From assembly GCA_965660355.1 (NCBI GenBank), contig CBFHZN010000004.1:44431-108430 (forward strand): a stretch of 64,000 nucleotides of DNA. The letters are read 5' to 3'. The notes under the pieces are model-generated. The model was given only the letters and a program-made list of their open reading frames with translations. It did no database searches and was not told the origin of the DNA. The stretch comes from CAJXVY01 sp965660355 (GTDB lineage: Bacteria; Actinomycetota; Actinomycetes; Actinomycetales; Microbacteriaceae). The position numbers were made by a program, and so were the translations under genes. This document shows, in pieces, positions 8,600 through 16,393 of this stretch (its first letter is position 1; the number at the start of each line of letters is the position of its first letter).

Positions 8600-9184
8600 A
8601 TGCCAGGCAAGCGAAGAATTGGGGTCATGGGTGGAACCTTTGACCCTATTCACAATGGCCACCTGGTAGCGGCCAGTGAGGTTGCATCCGCTATGCAACT
8701 GGATGAGGTTTTGTTTGTTCCAACTGGTAAACCTTGGCAAAAACAAGAAGTCTCACCAGCGGAACATCGTTATTTGATGAGTGTGGTTGCAACAGCTTCA
8801 AACCCTCAATTCAAGGTTTCCAGGGTGGATATTGACCGACCTGGATACACCTACACAGTTGACACTTTGAATGATTTGAACACGCAATTTCCTGATGCAG
8901 ATCTATTTTTTATCTCTGGTGCTGATGCAATTGCACAAATTATCGCATGGAAAGACATTGAGACAGTTTGGGACCTTGCGCACTTCGTGGCCGTTAGCCG
9001 GCCAGGACACAAACTGAAGCTCCCTAAGGCTCCAAAAGGAGCAATTAGTGAGCTGGAAGTTCCAGCGCTCTCGATTAGCTCCACAGACATTCGTCAACGA
9101 GTGGCGGATGGTCAACCTATTTGGTATTTGGTGCCAGACGGTGTTGTTCAGTACATTAGCAAACATCATCTTTACGGGAGTTAA
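8600..9184 (+). CDS. nadD: Nicotinate-nucleotide adenylyltransferase
   Basis: Adenylates nicotinate mononucleotide in NAD synthesis. The 194-residue protein has the nucleotidyltransferase signature GGTFDPIHNGHL (residues 11-22) and the second motif SISSTDIRQRV near residue 157. VPTGKPWQK and FISGADAI are typical of NadD rather than CoaD. GGAGC lies just upstream of the ATG at 8600. The next gene starts at the base after its stop. Confidence 0.95.
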   Translation: MPGKRRIGVMGGTFDPIHNGHLVAASEVASAMQLDEVLFVPTGKPWQKQEVSPAEHRYLMSVVATASNPQFKVSRVDIDRPGYTYTVDTLNDLNTQFPDADLFFISGADAIAQIIAWKDIETVWDLAHFVAVSRPGHKLKLPKAPKGAISELEVPALSISSTDIRQRVADGQPIWYLVPDGVVQYISKHHLYGS

Positions 9185-9961
9185 GTGGAATATCGAAGTA
9201 GAAGGGAACGCCGAGAAGCTGAAAAAGCGGGCTCGGTGTCGACTGCTGACTCTCTTTCTGAAGCCCCGCAGACTGAATCGGATGCTGACCAATCAGAAAA
9301 CGCAACGCATTCTTCAGGGGCTCAAGAAACAAAGTTTCCATCTCGAAGAGAGCTGAGGGTGAGGGAGCGGCAGCGCTCTGCTGAGGATGCCGAGACCGTT
9401 GAAAATCAACATCCGATTTCAAAAACAGAACAGCCAGCAACACCTGCACAGAACAAACCCGCTGAGCGCAATCAGAATTTAGAAAATAAAGATAATGGGC
9501 CAGAGCCAACTGGGTCGGCAACAGCTGAGACCGTTGGTTCAGATTCAACTCCAAGCCAGCTAACTGGAAGAAACTATATTTACCAAGACTCAAGCAACAC
9601 CTTCACAATGGACAACATCCCTGATTCTTTAGAGGGGACTGACGGCGATTTGGTTGTGACTAACTCCGAGTCCATAGAAATAGTGACTGGGAACCAACCC
9701 TCCCTTTCCTCGGTCATGGATGATTTGAAGTTTGACTCTGAGGATCAAAAAGACACCGTGGCTGGAAAAATATCGCTTGTTGATCCGGTTAGCGCCAAAC
9801 TCGTGGCGGATGCCAGAGAACCGGAGATTGTCGTGCCGGGCAAAATTGTGGTCCGAAATAGAGTGCTATCAACGACTTTTGCCATTCTTGGCGGAGTTAT
9901 GTTCGTGCTGGCAGGAATTGGTTTGTGGTGGGCCTTGAGTGAGATGGGTCCATTCAGCTAA
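9185..9961 (+). CDS. Hypothetical single-pass membrane protein with long polar N-terminal region
   Basis: 258-residue protein I cannot assign to a named family. It begins with a basic motif (EYRSRRERREAEKAG) that recurs near residue 54 (SRRELRVRERQR). A long, acidic and probably disordered stretch follows (residues 20-220, rich in Glu, Gln, Ser, Thr), then a single membrane helix near the C-terminus (about 231-251, TFAILGGVMFVLAGIGLWWAL). The orientation would place the polar part in the cytosol. It lies between nadD and rsfS, overlapping rsfS by one base; similar basic-plus-anchor proteins occur at this place in related actinobacteria. GTG start at 9185. Confidence 0.75.
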   Translation: MEYRSRRERREAEKAGSVSTADSLSEAPQTESDADQSENATHSSGAQETKFPSRRELRVRERQRSAEDAETVENQHPISKTEQPATPAQNKPAERNQNLENKDNGPEPTGSATAETVGSDSTPSQLTGRNYIYQDSSNTFTMDNIPDSLEGTDGDLVVTNSESIEIVTGNQPSLSSVMDDLKFDSEDQKDTVAGKISLVDPVSAKLVADAREPEIVVPGKIVVRNRVLSTTFAILGGVMFVLAGIGLWWALSEMGPFS

Positions 9962-10314
9962 TGCCAGCAACCCCAGAATCAATTTCCCTTGCCAGATTGG
10001 CAGCCAAGGCCGCAGAAGAGAAGCTTGCAGAGAATCCGGTCGCCCTCGATGTGAGTGACCCTTTTGGTCTGGCGGATATATTTCTTTTGGTCAGTGGCGG
10101 TAACGAGCGCCAAATTGTGGCAATTGCTGAAGAGGTTGAGAACCGAATGCGTCAGGCCGGTCATAAAGCGAGAGTTTTGGAGGGCAAACAATCTGGACGT
10201 TGGGTGCTGATGGACTTTGGAGATCTCGTGGTGCATGTAATGCACGAACAAGAAAGAGAGTTTTATGCTCTGGAGCGTTTATGGAAAGACTGCCCCATTG
10301 TTTCGGTCAGCTAA
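9961..10314 (+). CDS. rsfS: Ribosomal silencing factor RsfS
   Basis: Binds L14 on the 50S subunit and blocks subunit joining when nutrients fall. The 117-residue protein shows the Oligomerisation/Iojap domain: VSDPFGLADIFLLVSGGNERQIVAIAEEVE and, near the C-terminus, WVLMDFGDLVVHVMHEQEREFYALERLW. The start ATG overlaps the stop of the preceding membrane protein by one base. The nadD-X-rsfS order is standard. Confidence 0.95.
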   Translation: MPATPESISLARLAAKAAEEKLAENPVALDVSDPFGLADIFLLVSGGNERQIVAIAEEVENRMRQAGHKARVLEGKQSGRWVLMDFGDLVVHVMHEQEREFYALERLWKDCPIVSVS

Positions 10315-10341
10315 GGTTTTGCATTAGACTTTGAAGGCTTT

Positions 10342-10417
10342 GGGCCTGTGGCGCAGCTGGTAGCGCACCTGCATGGCATGCAGGGGGTCAGGGGTTCGAG
10401 TCCCCTCAGGTCCACCA
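10342..10417 (+). tRNA. tRNA-Ala (GGC)
   Basis: A 76-nt cloverleaf with encoded CCA. Acceptor arms GGGCCTG and CAGGTCC pair with one G-U. The anticodon stem CCTGC/GCAGG encloses ATGGCAT, giving anticodon GGC. The T arm has GGTTCGAGTCC. It follows rsfS by 27 bases. Confidence 0.96.
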
Positions 10418-10471
10418 TTAACTTTTATTACACCCGAGGAATGCCCACCATTCACAACTGTTGTACTGCTT

Positions 10472-11413
10472 GTGAATTTAGACATTAAGCCCCATGGGCT
10501 TCACCATGTGACAGCAATTGCATCAGATCCTCAAAAAAACGTTGATTTTTACACAAAGACTTTGGGGCTAAGACTTGTAAAACAGACAGTAAACTTCGAT
10601 GCCCCTCATGTTTGGCACCTCTACTACGGTGACGAAAAAGGCTCTCCTGCATCTATCCTGACCTTCTTTCCTTGGCCTGGCGTAGCTCCAGGCAAAGAGG
10701 GGGCAGGCCTCACAACCGCCACATCATTTTCAGTCCCTCTTGAATCGATTGGTTTTTGGGAGCAAAGGCTCAAAACACTCGGGGTAGAGAGTGAGCGCTC
10801 TCAAAATATAAATGGATTTGAATATCTCAAGCTTCGTGACCAAGACGGCATGAGTGTCGAATTAGTTGGAACAGAAGGGGATGCTCGCTCTGGCTGGGAT
10901 GGGGAGGCTTCCATTCCAGCCGAACACGCTATTCGAGGACTTCATTCAGTTACTCTTAGTCAGCAGCTTTTGGACCCTACGGCGATAATGCTCACTGACA
11001 TGCTGGGCATGCAGGCAAATGCTGAAACATCAACTGGTGCCCAGTTCGCCATGGGTAATGGCGCAACAGGTACTTTGGTTGATGTGTTGCCAGGGGTTCG
11101 CGACAGAGGACTGCAGGCGGGAGGAACGGTTCATCACGTTGCTTTTAGAGCCCCAAATCTTTTGACAATGGAGACCTGGAGAGAGCAACTGGTTAGCCAG
11201 GGAGTTCCGGTGACGGAAATTATGGACAGGCAGTATTTCAAGAGTATTTATTTCCGTGAACCAGGCGGGGTGTTATTCGAGATTGCAACTGATGATCCTG
11301 GATTTGATATTGATGAACCGCTATTGGAATTGGGTAAAAAGCTGAAACTCCCTCCATGGCTTGAGCCCAACAGAGAGCAAATCGCACACAACCTTCCAAG
11401 AATCGAGGCCTAA
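10472..11413 (+). CDS. VOC-family ring-cleaving dioxygenase-like protein
   Basis: 313-residue two-domain protein of the vicinal-oxygen-chelate superfamily, closest to the MhqA/MhqO-type extradiol dioxygenases that act on hydroquinone-like compounds. It opens with LHHVTAIASDPQKNVDFYTKTLGLRLVKQTVNFD. A second repeat starts RGLHSVTLSQQLLDPTAIMLTDMLGM (near 145), with metal-ligand candidates H (LHHV), H (VHHVAF) and E (LFEIATDDPGF). The GTG at 10472 is chosen because upstream codons run into the tRNA; no good ribosome-binding site precedes it. The downstream hydrolase gene starts directly at its stop, the same pairing as mhqO with mhqD in Bacillus. Confidence 0.85.
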   Translation: MNLDIKPHGLHHVTAIASDPQKNVDFYTKTLGLRLVKQTVNFDAPHVWHLYYGDEKGSPASILTFFPWPGVAPGKEGAGLTTATSFSVPLESIGFWEQRLKTLGVESERSQNINGFEYLKLRDQDGMSVELVGTEGDARSGWDGEASIPAEHAIRGLHSVTLSQQLLDPTAIMLTDMLGMQANAETSTGAQFAMGNGATGTLVDVLPGVRDRGLQAGGTVHHVAFRAPNLLTMETWREQLVSQGVPVTEIMDRQYFKSIYFREPGGVLFEIATDDPGFDIDEPLLELGKKLKLPPWLEPNREQIAHNLPRIEA

Positions 11414-12013
11414 TTGATTTCTAGAGCGCATGTTTGGATAAACAAAGACTCTGAAAACACTATGTTGCTATTGCATGGCACAGGAGCGGATGAACATGAC
11501 CTACTGCAATTAGGCGAAATGATAAGCCCTGAAAGTAATCTGCTTTCGCCAAGGGGGCTGGTAAATGAAAATGGGATGAATCGTTTTTTTGAGAGAACAC
11601 CCCAGGGTGAATTCGTCCAGGAATCAGTGATTCAAGCCGTAGCGGATTTGCAGGAGTTTTTAGATCAGGCGGCTGCTGAATATGGGTTTGATCAGAACAA
11701 CTTATCCGCCTGCGGTTTTTCAAATGGAGCCAATACTGCCTTGGCTTTGTTAGTGACATCTCCGCAGCGAGTCCAAACAGTTATTGCTTTTGGCTCGACC
11801 AAACCTCTAAACGCTTCAGTGGTCAATGATCTATCCGGCAAACAAGTTTTTATAGCCAACGGTGAAAAAGACCCTTACGCTCCGGTGTCGGTAACCGAGG
11901 CTTTTGTGGAAGAACTGAAGGCTGCAGGTGCTGAGGTTGAACTACTGACCCATCCCGGTGGTCATCAAATTTATCCAGCACATATCCAGCAAATTCACAG
12001 AGATTTGACCTAA
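11414..12013 (+). CDS. Small alpha/beta-hydrolase (phospholipase/carboxylesterase family, MhqD-like)
   Basis: 199-residue cytosolic hydrolase. The fold's parts are visible: LLLHGTGADEHDLLQLG (oxyanion region), the nucleophile elbow CGFSNGAN (Ser near 98), an acid in ANGEKDPYAP and the histidine in HPGGHQI near the end. This is the carboxylesterase family that also holds MhqD. It starts with a TTG at 11414 right after the stop of the VOC gene, so the pair is one transcription unit. The substrate is unknown; quinone-conjugate detoxification is an inference from the neighbour. Confidence 0.85.
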   Translation: MISRAHVWINKDSENTMLLLHGTGADEHDLLQLGEMISPESNLLSPRGLVNENGMNRFFERTPQGEFVQESVIQAVADLQEFLDQAAAEYGFDQNNLSACGFSNGANTALALLVTSPQRVQTVIAFGSTKPLNASVVNDLSGKQVFIANGEKDPYAPVSVTEAFVEELKAAGAEVELLTHPGGHQIYPAHIQQIHRDLT

Positions 12014-12045
12014 TATCCTCTAAGGAAAGTCTTCGAAGGAGAAAA

Positions 12046-12792
12046 GTGGCTATTTCACATAACCCCGTATTCAATCAGTCAATGCGAAGCGGAGCCAAGG
12101 GGCTTCAGCAGGTTGAGGTTGACTCAAGGTTTGAAGAAATAACTTCAACCAAGCCAATGACCCTGGAGGGAACTGCATCCAAGGTGTTTGGAATGTTGCT
12201 TCTGGTGGTTTTAGGTGCTGCCGGAACCTGGGTTTTTAATCTTCAGGCTCTTGCATTTCCAGCCATGTTTGTTGGCTTGGGGCTGGGTCTCTGGGCAGCG
12301 TTTTCAAAAACCACGAGGCCTTGGCTTTATTACCTGTATGCAGTTGTGCAGGGTGTCTTCATTGGAGGAATTTCCTCAATTTTTGAGGCGATGTATCCAG
12401 GAATCGTGCAAAGCGCGGTTTTAGGAACACTTACAACCGCAGGTGGAATGTTTGCCGCATACCGCTTTGGGTGGATCAAGGTAAACGAGCGCTTCACAAA
12501 AATCATGAGCTTTGCTCTTATTGGTTATTTCGGTTTTGCAATGATCAACCTCGGCTTTGCCCTTTTCGGCGGTGGTGGCATTTACACCTCACAGTTTGGT
12601 TGGATTGCAGCCCTTATCGGTGTCGGTCTAGCGGCATTTACGCTTAATTTAGACTTTGAAGCAATCAAGCAGGGTGTAAGCCAAGGTGCTCCTGAAGAAT
12701 TTGAATGGAGAGCTGCATTTGGAATGACCGCAACTTTGGTCTGGCTCTACATCGAGATTCTCAGAATGCTTGCAATTTTCAACCAAGACTAA
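12046..12792 (+). CDS. Bax inhibitor-1 / YccA-family membrane protein
   Basis: 248-residue inner-membrane protein of the TMBIM/Bax1-I family (actinobacterial DUF4190/YccA-type annotation), with about seven membrane segments from residue 48 to the end. The polar N-terminus (about 45 residues) starts AISHNPVFNQSMRSGAKG. Family-like text includes FALIGYFGFAMINLGFALFGGGG and LNLDFEAIKQGVSQGAPEEFEWRAAFG near the C-terminus, with acidic residues that form a proposed pH sensor. GTG start at 12046 with GAAGGAG upstream. It is convergent with dnaE2 and separated by 21 bases. Confidence 0.88.
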   Translation: MAISHNPVFNQSMRSGAKGLQQVEVDSRFEEITSTKPMTLEGTASKVFGMLLLVVLGAAGTWVFNLQALAFPAMFVGLGLGLWAAFSKTTRPWLYYLYAVVQGVFIGGISSIFEAMYPGIVQSAVLGTLTTAGGMFAAYRFGWIKVNERFTKIMSFALIGYFGFAMINLGFALFGGGGIYTSQFGWIAALIGVGLAAFTLNLDFEAIKQGVSQGAPEEFEWRAAFGMTATLVWLYIEILRMLAIFNQD

Positions 12793-12813
12793 TTTTTTAG
12801 GGCTCGGGGTGGG

Positions 12814-15800
12814 TTAGCCCGCAAGGCGCTCACCCCTTTCCCATTTAATCCACAGCTGATTTAGATCCCAAGCGTTTTCAGCCAATACAGAAACTCCATT
12901 TTTTCCAGTCCTTCTTAGTTTCCCGGAAATCAATAGCAGCCTGTTGTTGAACAAAAGATCCGAACATTTTGCTTGTGCCTCGTCGAAAAATGTGGCATCT
13001 GCACAACCTGTTCCATCATCCAAGCTGATAAACACAACTCGCTTTCCACTTCTCATTGGCGGGGTTTGGGTGGCAACTCGAATCCCCGCTATCAAAACCT
13101 CGGTGTTTCCCCTGAGGGTATTTAGCTCATCCGCTCTGGATACTCCCAAATCATCAAGCATGGGTAGGTATTTATCAAGTAGGTGCCCTGAGATGTCCAT
13201 TCCGGTAAGCCCCATTTCTAGTTCTAGCTGTTGATTGTGCGTGAAATCGGGGTTTCCTTCAGGGAGCTGTTCGGTGACACTGAAATCCAGTTCGTTTTGG
13301 GATGTATTTATGTTTGGAGCGGGCTTGGTTGTTATCTCTCTAATTTTTTGGATGATGTCTCCACGCGTGGCTTCCATGCTTGACAGTGAATCCAGTGCAC
13401 CGATGGTTGCAAGTCGCATAATCGTTTTTCTCGAGGGACGGGCTTTGGTGTAGAAATCTGCGATGTCTCTAAACGGAGCGTTTTTAATAATTCTTTGTAT
13501 CTCAGGTGTTGAAATGCCAGCAATCTCTATCAGCGACATTCTGACCCCTTTTGCGCCAGAGATTACTTCCACGAAGTATTCATCTGTTGATTTATTAACA
13601 TCAATTGGCCACAGCTCCACCCCAAGCCTTCTTGCCTCGGCCAGCAATAATCTTTTTGGATACATGCCTGGGTCGTGGGTGAGTATCCCAGAGATAAACT
13701 CAGCTGGGTAGTGAGTTTTCAACCAAGCGGATTGATAAGTCGGCAGAGCAAAAGCGGCACCGTGAGCTTTACAAAAACCAAAACTTCCAAACCCTTCTAA
13801 AACCTGCCAAACCCGATTGACAACAGATAGTTGATAGCCTCTGGCAATCGAGCTTTGTTTGAAATAGGTCTCAATTTCCTGCTTCAGTGCGGGCTTTGCC
13901 ATCTTTCTGCGCAACTCATCGGCTTTGGCCAGTGTGCAACCTGTCATCACCTTCATGATTCTCATTAGCTGCTCGTGAAAAACCACCACTCCGTAGCTTT
14001 CTTCCAATATCGGCTTTAAATCTGGATGGAAATAATCCGGTTGGATAAAACCATGCCTTCCATCCAGATAGGGGGAGATCATGTTTCCCTTCATGGGGCC
14101 TGGCCTGAATAAAGAAATTTGCAATGTCAGATCATTAAATTCAGTTGGCTGGTGCTTGCCGGTGAGCTCCCTTTGACCGGGGCTTTCAATTTGAAAAATG
14201 CCCAGGGTGTTGGTGGTTCTGATTAGCTGAAAAACATCTTTGTCATCAGTTGCCACCGAGTCCAAATCAAGGGTTTTATTTTCAACTCTTTCAATTTCTT
14301 TTACGGCATAGGCCATCGTGCTTTGCATCCGAACACCTAAAACATCAAGCTTTAGAAACCCAAGCGGATCCATGTCGTCTTTATCGAACTGACTCATCGG
14401 TAACCCCAACCCGCTGGGTTCAGTTGGGGTTAGGTCCAAAAGTCGGTTATCACCGAGTATTACCCCGCAGGGGTGCATGGAGATATGCCGGGGGAGTCGA
14501 TCAAGTCTTTGAGTCAGATCCACCAGCAGATTCAGTTTTCGATTTTTGCCAACTTGGTTTGCAAGCTTTGCCAGTTCAGGTTTTACCTCAAGTGCCGCCC
14601 TAAAACTTCTGGCACTGAATCGCCAAGAGCTTTTGGCTATTTGATCAATCTGGTCCTCATCCAGACCTAGCGCCAAACCACTATCTCTAATTGCTCCTCT
14701 GCCCCTATAGGTGGATTGCATTGAAAGTAGCGTTACTCGATCTCCTCCGTAGCGTTTAAATATCGCCCGGTATATCTCATGTCTTTTTGATGATTCAACG
14801 TCGATATCTATATCCGGAAGGGTTGACCTCTCGGTGGATAGAAATCTTTCAAACAACAAACCCTGCTCGATTGGGTCTATGTGACTTATGCCCAGTAGGT
14901 AATTCACCAAAGACCCCGCACCCGAACCCCTGGCTGCGATTCTTATTCGCATATCCCTGATCATCTGCGCAACATCTGCAACCGTTAGAAAAAATGTTGA
15001 AAAGCCAAGTTTGTTTATGGTGATTAGTTCTTTGGACAGCTGATGCTGAACTTCGGTGACCAGGCTGGGCTTGGCCCCCGGGTATCTGTAATCAATTGCT
15101 GAATGTGTTTTTTGCCAAAGAACTTCAAATGGGTTCCCTTCAATTCCCAGCAGTTGCTTTTCAGGAGTTTTTGGATTCCCCCAATCGCAGTCTTCAACAG
15201 GGTTGATTCGGCATCGATCGGTTAGTTGCTCGGTGGTGGATAAAAGTTTCTTAGCCACTTTTGTATTACCAGTGATCTCCAAAGCTAAAGAGGCCATGTC
15301 GTTTGGTGGCTTCAGCCAGGCTTGCGCATTTGGTTGGGGCAGGAAAATCCCTAAGGGCTCCAGATGTCTTGCTGAATCCAATACATCTGCCGTTAGCGCA
15401 TCGTCTGGCTCGAGATATCTTGTTGCATTTGTCAAAACAGCAGGCAGCTTCTTGTAATCGGCAAGCGAAATAAGAGCTCTTGCGTGATCGTTTGAGTAAC
15501 TGGTTCCGGGCTCTGTGAGATGACTAAAGACTTCGATTGCCAAAGAACCGCGAGTGTTGAAATGCTCAAGCCACCCATCCAGCAAAACAGAAGCTTTTGA
15601 TGGGTCAAAAAGTGCGGCTTTCCCAACATCGCTATCGGGGCCAATCAACACGGTGCAATTCGCAATTTCTTGCTGAGCAAGTTCGGCTAGCTCTTTTCTG
15701 TCTATTGAGGGTTTTTCATTTTTCTTTTTTTGGTGAGCTTTACTAATTATTCGAGAAAGCGAGCTCCATCCAGCTCCTCGATTATGGCCGTGGGCAAGTA

Positions 15801-16065
15801 TCACGACCCTTCCCAGCGAGATTTGGTCGGTGACCTCAAGGTTTACACCAATAATTGGATCTATTTTGTTTTCAATGCAGGCTGCTATGTGCTTAGCGGC
15901 ACCATAAAGACCATCTCTGTCAGTGATTGCCAAGGCGTCGAAACCAAACTGTTTAGCGAAGGCAACTGCTTGCTCGGGTCGGTTGACTCCATAGTGGGCA
16001 GAATAGGCGGAGGCAAAGTTGAGGTGGGTGAATCCAGTCACTAGATAACTCGCACCAACTTCCAT
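12814..16065 (-). CDS. dnaE2: Error-prone DNA polymerase III alpha-type subunit (DnaE2/ImuC-like)
   Basis: 1083-residue C-family DNA polymerase. It has a PHP domain (residues 10-250), polymerase core with RGSGAGSLVNYLLGISHIDP and the catalytic acidic motif PDIDIDVES (near 420), and a C-terminal OB fold (VLIAGIRVATQTPP). Its length is that of DnaE2 rather than replicative DnaE1 (about 1150-1180). The usual PHP metal motif H-x-H-S is replaced by HLNFAS, so the PHP active site looks inactivated. The start could be ATG 16065 or GTG 16041, the latter overlapping the DUF6504 stop by one base. It is co-transcribed with DUF6504 behind a LexA box, implying translesion synthesis in the SOS response. 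Confidence 0.88.
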   Translation of the reverse strand: MEVGASYLVTGFTHLNFASAYSAHYGVNRPEQAVAFAKQFGFDALAITDRDGLYGAAKHIAACIENKIDPIIGVNLEVTDQISLGRVVILAHGHNRGAGWSSLSRIISKAHQKKKNEKPSIDRKELAELAQQEIANCTVLIGPDSDVGKAALFDPSKASVLLDGWLEHFNTRGSLAIEVFSHLTEPGTSYSNDHARALISLADYKKLPAVLTNATRYLEPDDALTADVLDSARHLEPLGIFLPQPNAQAWLKPPNDMASLALEITGNTKVAKKLLSTTEQLTDRCRINPVEDCDWGNPKTPEKQLLGIEGNPFEVLWQKTHSAIDYRYPGAKPSLVTEVQHQLSKELITINKLGFSTFFLTVADVAQMIRDMRIRIAARGSGAGSLVNYLLGISHIDPIEQGLLFERFLSTERSTLPDIDIDVESSKRHEIYRAIFKRYGGDRVTLLSMQSTYRGRGAIRDSGLALGLDEDQIDQIAKSSWRFSARSFRAALEVKPELAKLANQVGKNRKLNLLVDLTQRLDRLPRHISMHPCGVILGDNRLLDLTPTEPSGLGLPMSQFDKDDMDPLGFLKLDVLGVRMQSTMAYAVKEIERVENKTLDLDSVATDDKDVFQLIRTTNTLGIFQIESPGQRELTGKHQPTEFNDLTLQISLFRPGPMKGNMISPYLDGRHGFIQPDYFHPDLKPILEESYGVVVFHEQLMRIMKVMTGCTLAKADELRRKMAKPALKQEIETYFKQSSIARGYQLSVVNRVWQVLEGFGSFGFCKAHGAAFALPTYQSAWLKTHYPAEFISGILTHDPGMYPKRLLLAEARRLGVELWPIDVNKSTDEYFVEVISGAKGVRMSLIEIAGISTPEIQRIIKNAPFRDIADFYTKARPSRKTIMRLATIGALDSLSSMEATRGDIIQKIREITTKPAPNINTSQNELDFSVTEQLPEGNPDFTHNQQLELEMGLTGMDISGHLLDKYLPMLDDLGVSRADELNTLRGNTEVLIAGIRVATQTPPMRSGKRVVFISLDDGTGCADATFFDEAQAKCSDLLFNNRLLLISGKLRRTGKNGVSVLAENAWDLNQLWIKWERGERLAG

Positions 16066-16325
16066 TCATCACCGGGGTTACTGTGTATTAGTTCAAAGAC
16101 CCCACTGTCAGCATCGCACTGGGCCCTCACTCTCCACATCTCAACTTCTATTGCTTCAGCGGAAAATCCTTTTGGGGCTTGGTCAACCTCCCTCCACCAA
16201 CTTTTTCTTGCATACCAACGAACTGGAATGCCTGTTGCGAGGTAGTGAGATCCTCTCCAGTCAAAGCTGACCGGCTGACCGTCATGGTTTGTCACAACGG
16301 CAATAAGCTCATCTACTTGAATCAA
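16041..16325 (-). CDS. DUF6504 family protein (SOS mutasome-associated)
   Basis: 94-residue protein with family-like text: QPVSFDWRGSHYLATGIPVRWYARKSWW and a C-terminal WKLVRVI. Proteins of this type accompany imuB and dnaE2 in actinobacteria; biochemical function is unknown. TTG start at 16325, with AAGGGGA six bases upstream. Its end overlaps the first possible start of dnaE2. The LexA box lies 16 bases upstream of the start, so it is the first gene of the damage-inducible pair. Confidence 0.75.
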   Translation of the reverse strand: MIQVDELIAVVTNHDGQPVSFDWRGSHYLATGIPVRWYARKSWWREVDQAPKGFSAEAIEVEMWRVRAQCDADSGVFELIHSNPGDEWKLVRVI

Positions 16326-16340
16326 CTAAGTTCCCCTTAT

Positions 16341-16356
16341 TCGAACATTTGTTCGA
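16341..16356. promoter_or_regulatory. LexA binding site (SOS box)
   Basis: TCGAACATTTGTTCGA fits the Gram-positive/actinobacterial SOS consensus CGAAC-RNRY-GTTCG, a near-perfect palindrome. It sits between the DUF6504 start (16325) and the 3' end of the SRAP gene (16394), so it should control the DUF6504-dnaE2 pair on the minus strand. No other gene start is close enough to be served by it. Confidence 0.88.
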
Positions 16357-16393
16357 ATAAAAGTCTAAGAGATTATTAGGACATTGTGAAGTG

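Noticed and set aside
10342..10417. tRNA-Ala as a second integration site
   Set aside because: No second copy of its 3' end is present nearby, and the following genes are not of mobile type.
10441..10488. A short frame ATG CCC ACC ... TAA with adjacent GAGGA before the VOC gene, possibly a leader peptide
   Set aside because: The GAGGA has no spacing to the ATG, the codons show no amino-acid run, and no hairpin follows, so it is most likely chance.
12793..12813. GGGCT...AGCCC hairpin between the Bax-inhibitor-like gene and dnaE2
   Set aside because: Only five pairs, and the T-run lies before the stem on the plus strand and an A-run follows on the minus strand, so it does not fit an intrinsic terminator in either direction.
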